64,000 bases of DNA from Pontibacter ruber (GTDB lineage: Bacteria > Bacteroidota > Bacteroidia > Cytophagales > Hymenobacteraceae): positions 496,001 through 560,000 of the forward strand of contig NZ_JALPRR010000001.1 in assembly GCF_023630205.1 (NCBI RefSeq), in the 5' to 3' direction. A program made the position numbers and the translations under genes. Shown piece by piece: positions 34,611 to 43,247 of this stretch; positions within the stretch are counted from its first letter, which is position 1; each line of letters opens with the position of its first letter. The notes under the pieces were generated by a model, which worked only from the letters and a program-made list of their open reading frames with translations, did no database searches and was not told the origin of the DNA.

Positions 34611-37600
34611 CTAACTCCTAAACGCTCTAACTTTCCCCAGCACCGCTTCCTTATTCTCCCAGAACTGACGGCTGTATACTTTCAGGTATGGCCAGTGGCG
34701 GCTTTGCAGCAGTTGCGGCACATCGGCATGACTATGGTTTACGGAGAGCTGGCTGTAGTACAGGTCATCGTCGGTCAGCACCACGCCTTTATACTTACCC
34801 TGCTCTACCACCGTCAGGTCGGCAAAAGGTACTTTCTGTTTCAGGTTCTCGTCCTGCTCTTCCAGGGTATTTTTTAAGAGTCTGATGCCTTTAGGGATAA
34901 AGCCTTGCTTCGGCGTAAAGGTAAACTCGCCTTTGCTTACCTGCCGGGCAAAACTCAGGTAGGCTTTCAGTAGTTTCGGCCCTGCATGCAGCGCTTGTTC
35001 AACCTGCAGCTCTTCCGGCGAGATGCTGCTTACTACGATCACCTGCAGCTTGGCACGGGTAATGGCCACATTCAGGCGGTTCTCGCCTCCGGCCTGGCTC
35101 AGGCTGCCAAACTGCATGGCAAACCGCCCCTTTCTATCTGGTGCGTACCCTACGGAAAGTATGATCACCTCCTTCTCATCGCCCTGCATGTTTTCAATGT
35201 TCTTGATGATGAGCGACGAGGGCAGGTTTATACTTTGCTGCTGGGCCGCTTCTTCGAGCAGGTCCTGCACCAGCATTTGCTGCGGATAGTTGAACGTGAT
35301 CACGCCCACATCCGCCTGCCCCGCCTTCAGCAGATCCAGCACCAGATTTACGACGGCTTCGGCCTCCGGCGCGTTGGTGTTGTCCTGCCACAGGCCCTGC
35401 ACCTGCCTGTAAGCGATAGCCGGTTTAGAGGCATTCACGTCCTGCCGGTCTGGTATCAGTTCCAGCTTTTGGTGGTAAAAATGGCGGTTCGAGAAATCGA
35501 TAAGTTCGGGGTAGCGGCTGCGGTAATGCTGAAGGAGCATGGTCTGTGGCAAGTATAAACTGCACAAGCGTAGCAACGATTCCGCGATCAGTTCTTCTGC
35601 CTCTTCATCCTCCGGGTTCCAACGCGCCCGGTACAGGTCCGAGGGTTGCAGCTGTTGCTCGTCGCCGGCTACCACCACCTGTTTGCCGCGCACCACGGAT
35701 GGTATACCGGTTTCGGCAAAAGTCTGGGAAGCCTCGTCAAAAATAACCAAATCGAAGCACTGCTGCAGCGGCGTTACCGCCGATACGGTTTCAGGAGAAG
35801 CGAGCCAGCAAGGCACCAGGTCTAATATCTCGTCAGAGAATTGCGAAAACAACTTGCGGATCGGGTACAGGCTGCGCTTTTTCACTACCTGCGCGTGCAG
35901 ACGGCGGTAAGTAACAGCATTGCCAAGCCGGTTATACTCCAGGTGCCGGTATGTTTGTTCCCGCAATTGCGACAGCACGATTTCCTGGCTTAATCTGTTC
36001 TTCTCGAGTAGCAGGCGTTGGAGCTCTTTTTCCAGCGTTTCCAGTTCGCCGCTGGAGGGCATGCGCAGTTCGGGGTGCTGTTGCTCCAGTTCGTGCAACC
36101 AGGCCAGGTAAAGGCTGTTCAAAAAAAGCTTTTCCACCTCATCAGCCTCTTCGAGCTTTCCTGTGAGCAGTGCCGCCGCCATCTCGCGCTCGGCCTCTGT
36201 AAAAGAACTGTACAGCGTATCGTGGGCTACCAGTGGTTCGAAATGCTGCTGCAGTTCGGCCAGCAACGCATCGCAGTGTGCCGGCTCAGCCACCACCCGC
36301 TGCAGCTGCGCTTCCGGCATCCATTGCAGCCAGTTACTATACTTGGCCCGGAAGGTATTTATACTTTGGGAAAGCGCGTTCAGGTGCTCCGGCAGGCTGG
36401 TCGTAGACAACAGCTTCTCGCTTAGCACCTTGTTCTGGTGCAGTTTTGCCAGCAGTTCCTGCGCTTTCAGCGCCTCTTCTGCTACATCCAGTTTATGGAG
36501 AATAGGTGTGGGCAGGTCTTCTATCTTCAGCGCATAGCCGGTGCTTTGATTGACTTGCTGCATGAGCTTTTCTGTCTGCTGCCGCAGTTCCAGGCGACGT
36601 TGCAGCCTGGCTACGTCTATTTCGTTCAGCTCCCAGTTGTACAGCGCCAGCGCCTGCTTCAGTGTTTTCTTTTCCGGTGAAAAAGCCCAGCTTATACTTT
36701 TAAGCAGTTGCCCGCGCTGCTGCTCGTAGGCAGCCAATGCCGTTTCTACTTCCGGTAACATGGCTGCCGGCAAAGTTGCGTCCGGCGAAGGACATACCAG
36801 GTACAACTCGCGCAGTTGCTTTAGCTGTGCCTTAAGTTCTTCCGGTTTTGCGTGGGTCTGCTGCAGTTTCAAAAAGGTTGCCATCACATCCTGCTGCTGC
36901 AAATGTGCCTGCAACGCTTCTAAGGTTGGCTGTGCAGCAGTGTAGCGGGGCAAATTATCCGGATGAAAAGTATAGCCACTCAGCGCACTTATACTTTGCT
37001 GTAGTTGCTTGTACTGCTCCGGGGCATGTATGATGGTTTGCTGCAGTTGCTGCCGTTCGGGCCAGCCCCAGCCCTTAAAGCTGCGCCTGTCTTTCAGCAG
37101 AAAAGCTTCCTGCGTGGCCACCACGGCCAGCTGCAGGTATTGCCGCAGGCGGGGCAGAAAATCGGGTATGGTAGCGGCTGTAAAATGCCTGAAGGTGGGC
37201 GGCAGCGCAAGGTGCGGCTGCGCAAGGCTGCTCTGCAGGTAGAGTTCTTTTGGCGACCAGCCGCAGCGGCTCGTATCAAAGAGGGCGTGCTTGAATGCCT
37301 CCAGCTTTTGGGTGCACCTGTTAATGCCGCGGCATACTTCCAGGAACGTACGATCAGTATAGATGCTGTCAAGCGCCAGGTTCTGGCGGCGGTACTCCTC
37401 CACCTGTTCTATCTGGCGCTGCAGCTGTGTGTAAATAGCCCTACGGTCAGCATGGATGTCGTGTACCAAAGCGGTAAACGTACCCAGCCCCAGCGAAGAC
37501 AGACGCTGATGAACCACATCCAGCGCAGCCCGCTTCTGGCTTACGACCAATACCTTCTTACCCCGTGCCGTAAAGTCCGATACCAGGTTGCAGATGAGCT

Positions 37601-38552
37601 GCGATTTACCCGTGCCCGGCGGCCCCTGCACCACCAGCGACTTTCCCTGCTTCACCTGCCGCAGTGCAGCTTCCTGTGAGGCGTCGATTGGAAAAGCCGT
37701 GAACGTCTGCTGCGCCTGGGCATTGGCAGTTGGTGCATCGGAGGAAGTATGCTCGAAAAGATCTTCCATTCCGTTCAGGTTCTCGCGTCCGAGCAGCTCG
37801 TCATAGTCAGCCAACAGGAAAGAAGCCGCCTGTGCAAAAATACCAAGTACAGCCTCCTGCTCCAGGTATAGTTGCCCTGGCTTCAGGTCCTCTTCAAACT
37901 CGGCACGCTTAACATCACGGAAGTTCTTCAGCCGGTCGGCAAAAAACTCGCGCCCGGCATGTACCTGCAATTGGTTCTCTTTCAGCAATTCGTAAATAGC
38001 CGTCCGGAACGCCAGCGGGTCTTTGGGAAGTGTCGTCAGGTCCAGGTCCATGAGCGGCTCTGCCAGCCCGGTACCGGTATAATGCGCATAGGCCAGTAAA
38101 AAGCTCTGGTTAAAGTGCGGCGCCTGCGAGGTATCTGTTTCCAGCTCCCACTCCTGTGCCGCATTTACCTGCAGCCGAACCGGGAAAAAGAGCAAGGGAC
38201 TGCGCACCACCGTTCCGTCCGGAAATTTGCCGTGCACAAAAGGCCAGCCTACATACAGTTCCCGGCTGCCCCGCTCCTCAAAAATCATGTCTTCCCGCCG
38301 CCGGATCTGGCGCAACCTGCGGCTTACCGGAGCTACCGGGGCGTAGCGACTGTCGGCATAGGGGCTGATGATGATGCGCTTTTTGCCGGCGATCAGGTGC
38401 TGCACAATACTGAAGGCGGGAGAGTTGATCAAGAAATCAAGCTCCTGAACATCCAGGTGCATCTCTTTGTACAAACGCAGCAACAGCAGCGCCCGGTTAT
38501 TGGAGCTGAGATTCAGGAGCCTGCGTTGGTAACTTTTGAGAATGCTTTTCAT
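34611..38552 (-). CDS. Large superfamily 1 (Upf1-like) DNA/RNA helicase
   Basis: A 1313-residue P-loop helicase. The N-terminal 270 residues resemble the DUF4011-type region of large SF1 helicases (MKSILKSYQRRLLNLSSNNR, VGWPFVHGKFPDGTVVRSPL). Walker A is GPPGTGKSQLICNL (about 310-323). About 450 residues of Gln/Leu-rich predicted coiled coil follow. Walker B is LVIFDEASQ (near 934), then AGDEQQLQPSD, LLQHYRSRYPELIDFSN and the C-terminal NVAITRAKLQVIVVSS (near 1167). Related proteins occur both as housekeeping RNA/DNA helicases and in phage-defence islands. Here it stands alone; no nuclease domain is evident. Confidence 0.87.
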   Translation of the reverse strand: MKSILKSYQRRLLNLSSNNRALLLLRLYKEMHLDVQELDFLINSPAFSIVQHLIAGKKRIIISPYADSRYAPVAPVSRRLRQIRRREDMIFEERGSRELYVGWPFVHGKFPDGTVVRSPLLFFPVRLQVNAAQEWELETDTSQAPHFNQSFLLAYAHYTGTGLAEPLMDLDLTTLPKDPLAFRTAIYELLKENQLQVHAGREFFADRLKNFRDVKRAEFEEDLKPGQLYLEQEAVLGIFAQAASFLLADYDELLGRENLNGMEDLFEHTSSDAPTANAQAQQTFTAFPIDASQEAALRQVKQGKSLVVQGPPGTGKSQLICNLVSDFTARGKKVLVVSQKRAALDVVHQRLSSLGLGTFTALVHDIHADRRAIYTQLQRQIEQVEEYRRQNLALDSIYTDRTFLEVCRGINRCTQKLEAFKHALFDTSRCGWSPKELYLQSSLAQPHLALPPTFRHFTAATIPDFLPRLRQYLQLAVVATQEAFLLKDRRSFKGWGWPERQQLQQTIIHAPEQYKQLQQSISALSGYTFHPDNLPRYTAAQPTLEALQAHLQQQDVMATFLKLQQTHAKPEELKAQLKQLRELYLVCPSPDATLPAAMLPEVETALAAYEQQRGQLLKSISWAFSPEKKTLKQALALYNWELNEIDVARLQRRLELRQQTEKLMQQVNQSTGYALKIEDLPTPILHKLDVAEEALKAQELLAKLHQNKVLSEKLLSTTSLPEHLNALSQSINTFRAKYSNWLQWMPEAQLQRVVAEPAHCDALLAELQQHFEPLVAHDTLYSSFTEAEREMAAALLTGKLEEADEVEKLFLNSLYLAWLHELEQQHPELRMPSSGELETLEKELQRLLLEKNRLSQEIVLSQLREQTYRHLEYNRLGNAVTYRRLHAQVVKKRSLYPIRKLFSQFSDEILDLVPCWLASPETVSAVTPLQQCFDLVIFDEASQTFAETGIPSVVRGKQVVVAGDEQQLQPSDLYRARWNPEDEEAEELIAESLLRLCSLYLPQTMLLQHYRSRYPELIDFSNRHFYHQKLELIPDRQDVNASKPAIAYRQVQGLWQDNTNAPEAEAVVNLVLDLLKAGQADVGVITFNYPQQMLVQDLLEEAAQQQSINLPSSLIIKNIENMQGDEKEVIILSVGYAPDRKGRFAMQFGSLSQAGGENRLNVAITRAKLQVIVVSSISPEELQVEQALHAGPKLLKAYLSFARQVSKGEFTFTPKQGFIPKGIRLLKNTLEEQDENLKQKVPFADLTVVEQGKYKGVVLTDDDLYYSQLSVNHSHADVPQLLQSRHWPYLKVYSRQFWENKEAVLGKVRAFRS

Positions 38553-38795
38553 GGTTCAGTAATGAGTAACGATAAAAAGGCATCGTTAATCTATAGCAGC
38601 ACCAGCAAGTTAGCAGTATTTGTGCTGAGATGGAAGGAAAGCAGGGCAGGAAGCAGCGCAGCCCCATTAATGAAGCGAACAGATCAGCCTTTTTCTTTAC
38701 AGGAATGATGGGTAAAAACACCAGGCTTCTCCTTCGGATCGCTTACCTTTAAAGCCGGAACGGAGCAACATAAATTTTCAATGCATCTTCTTTCT

Positions 38796-38828
38796 TATGT
38801 AGTGTGTTATGCAACATTTGACTACATA
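38796..38828 (+). promoter_or_regulatory. Inverted repeat upstream of the secreted hydrolase
   Basis: TATGTAGT (38796-38803) / ACTACATA (38821-38828), 8-bp arms with 17 bases between, in the otherwise empty 350-bp gap between the divergent helicase and hydrolase genes. Possible operator. Confidence 0.35.
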
Positions 38829-38904
38829 TTGAGTTTTAGACTATACTATACCTAAGCGTATCATGTATCTCCTTAACTTTAAATTACTCATACCCCATAA
38901 AAGC

Positions 38905-39969
38905 ATGCACTTGCTGCTGTGCCTCCTGATAGGCTTGCTGCTGAGCTCTTGCTACAGCAAAGAGCATAAAAGGATAAAGCGCATGCAGGAATACAGTACC
39001 ACTAAAAAGTACCCTGGCAAAGTTGCTGACGAAAGTATAGCTATATGGCATAAAAAAGTGCCTGAAGTAGAGCAGGTACAAATCACCTCCACGGCAGATG
39101 GCAAACAGCAGCCCGCTCTGATGTATAATTCTGATTCGTACAGAATGAAACCACTGCTGGTAGTTTTGCACAGCTGGAGCAGCGAATACCTGCAGGTAGT
39201 AAGCATCCCCTACGCGCTTTGGGCCAAGGAATACGATTGGGTATTTATCCAGCCGAACTACCGCGGCAAGTTCGATGACCCGGAAGCCGTGGCTTCCGAT
39301 GTGGCCATTCAGGATATTGTAGATGCCGTAGATTATGCCAAGAAGACTGCAGACATCGATACTTCACGCATCTACATTGTCGGCTCTTCGGGTGGCGCCA
39401 TGACGGCACTGGTAGCAGCAGGCAAACATCCCGAGATCTGGGCTGGTGTGGTGGCCTGGGTTCCCGTTTTCGACCTGGTAGACTGGTACGCCTTCAGCCA
39501 GAACTATCCGCACCGCGACTACAACCGCCATATAGTGGCTGCCTGCGGAGGCGAACCGCTGCCGGGCACCCCGGCAGCCGAAGAAGCCAAACGCCGCAGC
39601 CCGAGTACTTACCTGAGCAACGCCAAAGGAGTGCCTTTGTTTCTGGCACATGGCACCATCGACGTACTCGTGCCACCGAACCATTCTATGCGCGCCTTTA
39701 ACCTGCTTGCCAACCCGGAAGACCGATTCACGCAGGAGGAAATGGATTACATCGATAAAGAACAAAAGATACCTCCCGGCTTGAGAGGCGCCACGGAAGA
39801 CAGTTTATACTTTGGACCTGATGATCCTCCTGTGCTTTTCCGTCGGGAGTCTGATAAAGTGAGGCTGGTGCTGTACGAGGGCGTGCATGACATGGCTTAT
39901 AACCCCAGCCTGCTGTGGCTTAGCAAACAGCAAAAGCAAGCGCCAGTAAAACAGCAGGCACAACAATGA
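38905..39969 (+). CDS. Secreted lipoprotein hydrolase (prolyl oligopeptidase-like alpha/beta fold)
   Basis: About 354 residues with lipoprotein signal MHLLLCLLIGLLLSSC (lipobox LSSC). Start chosen at ATG 38905 because the upstream ATG 38863 gives an unusual extra stretch before the signal. The alpha/beta hydrolase nucleophile elbow is YIVGSSGGAMTALVAAG (Ser about 160); HGTIDVLVPPNHS and GVHDMAYNP supply likely Asp and His. An esterase, dipeptidyl peptidase or acetyl-xylan esterase is possible. Gene 39991 (NUDIX) follows after 21 bp. Confidence 0.85.
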   Translation: MHLLLCLLIGLLLSSCYSKEHKRIKRMQEYSTTKKYPGKVADESIAIWHKKVPEVEQVQITSTADGKQQPALMYNSDSYRMKPLLVVLHSWSSEYLQVVSIPYALWAKEYDWVFIQPNYRGKFDDPEAVASDVAIQDIVDAVDYAKKTADIDTSRIYIVGSSGGAMTALVAAGKHPEIWAGVVAWVPVFDLVDWYAFSQNYPHRDYNRHIVAACGGEPLPGTPAAEEAKRRSPSTYLSNAKGVPLFLAHGTIDVLVPPNHSMRAFNLLANPEDRFTQEEMDYIDKEQKIPPGLRGATEDSLYFGPDDPPVLFRRESDKVRLVLYEGVHDMAYNPSLLWLSKQQKQAPVKQQAQQ

Positions 39970-39990
39970 TTGGCTTTTTATACCTAAGCT

Positions 39991-40473
39991 ATGCCTAAAA
40001 AGCAACCTGCTTCCGCTCCTGATCACCCCAAGCCTGCCACCGTGCAACAGGTATCATCTGGCGGTGTTGCTTTCAGGCATACCGGAACATCCGTTGAAGT
40101 AGCGCTTATTTCTGTTGGGCCTGAGGCCAGGTGGCAGCTGCCGAAAGGCATCGTTGACCCGGGCGAGACCCCGGAAGCAACCGCGGTGCGGGAAGTACGC
40201 GAAGAAGCTGGCATCGTAGCAGAGCTAATTGAAAAGCTGAATACCATCGAGTACTGGTATTTTGGCAAACAGGACGCGCAGCGGGTGCGGTTTCATAAAT
40301 TCGTGCACTTCTTTCTGCTCTCCTACCGTTCCGGCGACATCAGCAAACACGATTGGGAAGTAAACGAGGCACGATGGGTACCCATTACTGAGGCCAAAGC
40401 CATGCTGTCATTCAAAAGCGAGCGCCAGGTTCTGGAAAAAGCGGAAGAACGCATTGCAGCACTTCAACAGTAA
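39991..40473 (+). CDS. NUDIX hydrolase
   Basis: A 160-residue pyrophosphohydrolase. The NUDIX box is intact: GIVDPGETPEATAVREVREE followed by AGI, i.e. GX5EX7REUXEEXGU. The N-terminal VSSGGVAFRHTG and late VNEARWVPITEAKAMLSF match diadenosine-polyphosphate or RNA pyrophosphohydrolase-like NUDIX proteins. The substrate is undetermined. Confidence 0.93.
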   Translation: MPKKQPASAPDHPKPATVQQVSSGGVAFRHTGTSVEVALISVGPEARWQLPKGIVDPGETPEATAVREVREEAGIVAELIEKLNTIEYWYFGKQDAQRVRFHKFVHFFLLSYRSGDISKHDWEVNEARWVPITEAKAMLSFKSERQVLEKAEERIAALQQ

Positions 40474-40701
40474 ACCCAGCCGCTTCACGCCGTACATTGA
40501 AGGTATACTTCTTTTGTTTTTCCCATCCCCATCTTTCTGGCTAAGTATGAGATTTGAACAGGGTATTACTCATTCCTTAAGTTTAACTTGCCCCTTCAGA
40601 AAAATATTTTAAACTTTTTTTCAAGAAAAGCGATTCTTCATTTTCTCTTCATCTTGACATTATAGTTTTGGCTCATAAACTATAAAAAACGAACCGATAA
40701 T

Positions 40702-41598
40702 ATGAAAAAGTTAACTTTCCTGGTGGCCGCTTTGCTGAGCACAGCCGCTACCTTCGCCCAGACAACTTCTACTCAGGTAAAAACTAATACAAAAGCTTCT
40801 ACAGAGGTATCGGCTAACGAGCACGGCAAATCTGTGAGCACAGCAGCACAGACCTCCAGCACTGCTACTGCTGAAACAGCTGGTAAAGGCGCAGTGGTAA
40901 GCGAAGCTGCCGCCAACGGAAAAGCTAATGCTAAGGCCAAAGCATCTGAAGCAGAAGCTAGAAAGGAAAAAGAGCAGCAGGAAGTAGCACCGAAATCAAG
41001 AAAGGCTGCTAAAGAAACAAAAGAAGAATCTGAGAGCATTAAAGCACAGCAGGAAAACCACGGCAAGGCTGTAGTAGAAGCAGCACATTCTACGGAAGCT
41101 TCTGCCACTACCCGTGGCGAACTGGTGAAAGAGGTTGCTACCAGCAACGGAAAACACTCTGCCGAAGTGGTGACCGAAAGCGCTACCGAAGTTGCTGCTG
41201 AAACTCCTGAAGTACAAATAGCCCCTGAAAAGAAGCAGGACAAACCTGCCAAAGATAAGAAAGCCAGGGCACCGAAAGAAACCAAAACCAAGCAGGAAAC
41301 CCACGGCCAGGCAGTGGCAGAAGTAGCGCAGAACGTCGAAGCACAGACAGCTGCCCAGACCCAGGGCGTAAAAGAAGTGGCTACTGCCAAGCGTCAGGAA
41401 AAACCTGCAAAAGTAGATGGTAAAGCTACTACCACATCAGCTACCAGAGTAACCGGTGCTGCCCGTGTAAGTGCCGGACGCCCAACAGGCGCAGGTCGCC
41501 CGGCCCGTGTATTGAAGGCTGCCGGTGGTGCTACCCGCCCGGTTAAAGTAAACACTGCCGTTAAAGTTGGCGCCGGTGTGAAAGTAGGCAAGCAATAA
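40702..41598 (+). CDS. Secreted Ala/Lys/Glu-rich repeat protein
   Basis: A 298-residue protein with signal peptide MKKLTFLVAALLSTAATFAQ. The mature part is highly charged and Ala-rich, without Cys or Trp. A motif HGKAVxxAA recurs at His 41, 120 and 201 (about 80-residue spacing); VKEVAT recurs at about 142 and 223, again 81 apart. So the protein is built on roughly three degenerate 80-residue repeats, ending in a Gly/Arg/Val-rich tail (VNTAVKVGAGVKVGKQ). No known domain. Position before a barrel-like protein and a two-component system suggests an envelope role. A -7-like TAGTTTTG lies at 40663-40670. Confidence 0.75.
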   Translation: MKKLTFLVAALLSTAATFAQTTSTQVKTNTKASTEVSANEHGKSVSTAAQTSSTATAETAGKGAVVSEAAANGKANAKAKASEAEARKEKEQQEVAPKSRKAAKETKEESESIKAQQENHGKAVVEAAHSTEASATTRGELVKEVATSNGKHSAEVVTESATEVAAETPEVQIAPEKKQDKPAKDKKARAPKETKTKQETHGQAVAEVAQNVEAQTAAQTQGVKEVATAKRQEKPAKVDGKATTTSATRVTGAARVSAGRPTGAGRPARVLKAAGGATRPVKVNTAVKVGAGVKVGKQ

Positions 41599-41612
41599 TT
41601 TAGAATTTACAG

Positions 41613-41646
41613 TTATCCGGCTGCTGCTTTGCCAGTGGCCGGATAA
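41613..41646 (+). terminator. Hairpin between the repeat protein and the barrel-like protein
   Basis: TTATCCGGC (41613-41621) / GCCGGATAA (41638-41646), followed by TTTA. Could terminate or attenuate transcription between the two genes. Confidence 0.5.
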
Positions 41647-41656
41647 TTTATCATAT

Positions 41657-42550
41657 ATGAAACAGACATTCAGTTTATGGATACTGCTGGGCCTGGTGCT
41701 GATGGCACCGGGCCTGGCAACAGCCACAGTTGCTACTGCAGCTGTAACTGCCCCCGACGCCCCGGCCTCTGCTGATTCTGTTACCAAAAAAGGTTGGTGG
41801 ACAGCAGAGTTGGAAGTAGCAAATAATTCGTCGTTTTACGGGCGTAGCACCGCACAACGGTACCCGTATGCTTCCACTTCGCTTACCTACCTGCACCAAA
41901 GCGGCCTGTGGGCATCCGCCACCTCGTACCAGTTATTCGACACCGAAGACTTTATAGATGAGACCGATGTATCGGTAGGTTATACTTACCTGATCGGCAA
42001 ACGGGGGAAAGGAAATATACTTTACTCTCATTTCTTCTTCAGCGAAAATTCACCACTGCTTAAATCCGTTACCAACAATGCCTTGACCGCCAAAACCGAA
42101 GTAGACTGGAAATACCTGTACACGGCCTTAACAACCAGCTACTTTTTCGGGGGCAGCAGCGATTTGTTTGTGGTATTGGATAACTCGCGCTACATTGCGC
42201 TTAACCCGCTGTGGAACGGAAAGCGCGCCATTGGCCTTGACCCCAAAGTAAGTATAACAGCAGGCACGCAGGAATTTTCGGAGACCTATACCGTTGAGAA
42301 AAAACCGGGTTTTGGAGGCGTACTGGATCCGCTGCGCCCCGGAAACGGCAAAAACGGCAGCACCACCACAACTACCACAACACACAAATTCAGAATCCTG
42401 AACTATGATTTCCTGGTGCCTGTGGTGGTGAATTTTGGTAATTTTGAGGTGGAACCGTCCTGGCGTTATTCCATACCGGTAAACCTGCTGGAGGGCGACG
42501 AGTCGAAGGCGCAGTCGTTTTACAGCATCAAGGCAAACTATACTTTTTAA
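41657..42550 (+). CDS. Putative outer-membrane beta-barrel protein
   Basis: A 297-residue exported protein with signal MKQTFSLWILLGLVLMAPGLATA. The rest alternates polar and aromatic residues in short beta strands (SSFYGRSTAQRYPYASTSLT, LWASATSYQLFDTEDF, YLYTALTTSYFFGGSSDLFV) and ends in aromatic Phe (SIKANYTF), the usual C-terminal signature of outer-membrane barrels. A short Thr-run (STTTTTTTH) lies near residue 238. No transport or enzyme motif. It is followed after 21 bp by the response regulator gene, so it may be regulated with, or be a reporter for, that system. Confidence 0.7.
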   Translation: MKQTFSLWILLGLVLMAPGLATATVATAAVTAPDAPASADSVTKKGWWTAELEVANNSSFYGRSTAQRYPYASTSLTYLHQSGLWASATSYQLFDTEDFIDETDVSVGYTYLIGKRGKGNILYSHFFFSENSPLLKSVTNNALTAKTEVDWKYLYTALTTSYFFGGSSDLFVVLDNSRYIALNPLWNGKRAIGLDPKVSITAGTQEFSETYTVEKKPGFGGVLDPLRPGNGKNGSTTTTTTTHKFRILNYDFLVPVVVNFGNFEVEPSWRYSIPVNLLEGDESKAQSFYSIKANYTF

Positions 42551-42571
42551 TTTATACTTAGGAAGCAAAAT

Positions 42572-43246
42572 ATGCATGTACTGGTGGTAGAAGACGAGGC
42601 CAGCCTCGCCACGGAGCTGATGCATTTTCTGAAGCAGGAGCGTTACCGTTGCGACTGGGCCCCAAACGGGCAAGATGCCTCAGAGAAAATAGCCGTTAAC
42701 CTGTACGATTTTATACTTCTGGACCTGGGGCTGCCCGACTACAACGGGCTGGACCTGCTGCAGGAAGCAAAACAACTGGACCACGAACCGGCCATCATCA
42801 TACTAACAGCGCGCGGCTCCCTGGAAGACCGCGTGCAGGGTTTGGATCTTGGCGCTGACGATTACCTGCCAAAGCCGTTCTCCCTGCTGGAGCTGCAGGC
42901 CCGCATGCAGGCCGTGCTGCGCCGGAAGTTTAAAGTAAAGTCTTCCGTCCTTGCGTTTCATGGCTTCGAGCTGGATAGCGCGGATCGCCGGCTCAGCTAC
43001 CAGGGCCAGGAGATCACGCTTACCAAAAAGGAGTATGACCTGCTCCATTACCTGCTCCTGCACAAAAACCGCATCCTGACCAGGCTGCAGCTGACAGAGC
43101 ACATCTGGGGCAACATCCTGGAAGACGATTACGACTCCAATTACATCGATGTGCACATCAAGAATCTGCGCAAAAAGCTGTCGGCCCACAGCACCATCGA
43201 GTGGCTGGAAACGGTTCGGGGCGTGGGGTACCGACTGACAGTATAA
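42572..43246 (+). CDS. OmpR/PhoB-family response regulator
   Basis: A 224-residue two-domain regulator. Receiver: acidic pair in VVEDEAS, phospho-acceptor Asp 51 in FILLDLGLPDYNG, T/S in ILTARG, and Lys in YLPKPFSL. C-terminal winged helix: ITLTKKEYDLLHYLLLHKN and HIKNLRKKLSAHSTIEWLET plus VRGVGYRLTV. The kinase gene starts one base after the stop, so they form an operon. Confidence 0.95.
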   Translation: MHVLVVEDEASLATELMHFLKQERYRCDWAPNGQDASEKIAVNLYDFILLDLGLPDYNGLDLLQEAKQLDHEPAIIILTARGSLEDRVQGLDLGADDYLPKPFSLLELQARMQAVLRRKFKVKSSVLAFHGFELDSADRRLSYQGQEITLTKKEYDLLHYLLLHKNRILTRLQLTEHIWGNILEDDYDSNYIDVHIKNLRKKLSAHSTIEWLETVRGVGYRLTV

Positions 43247-43247
43247 C

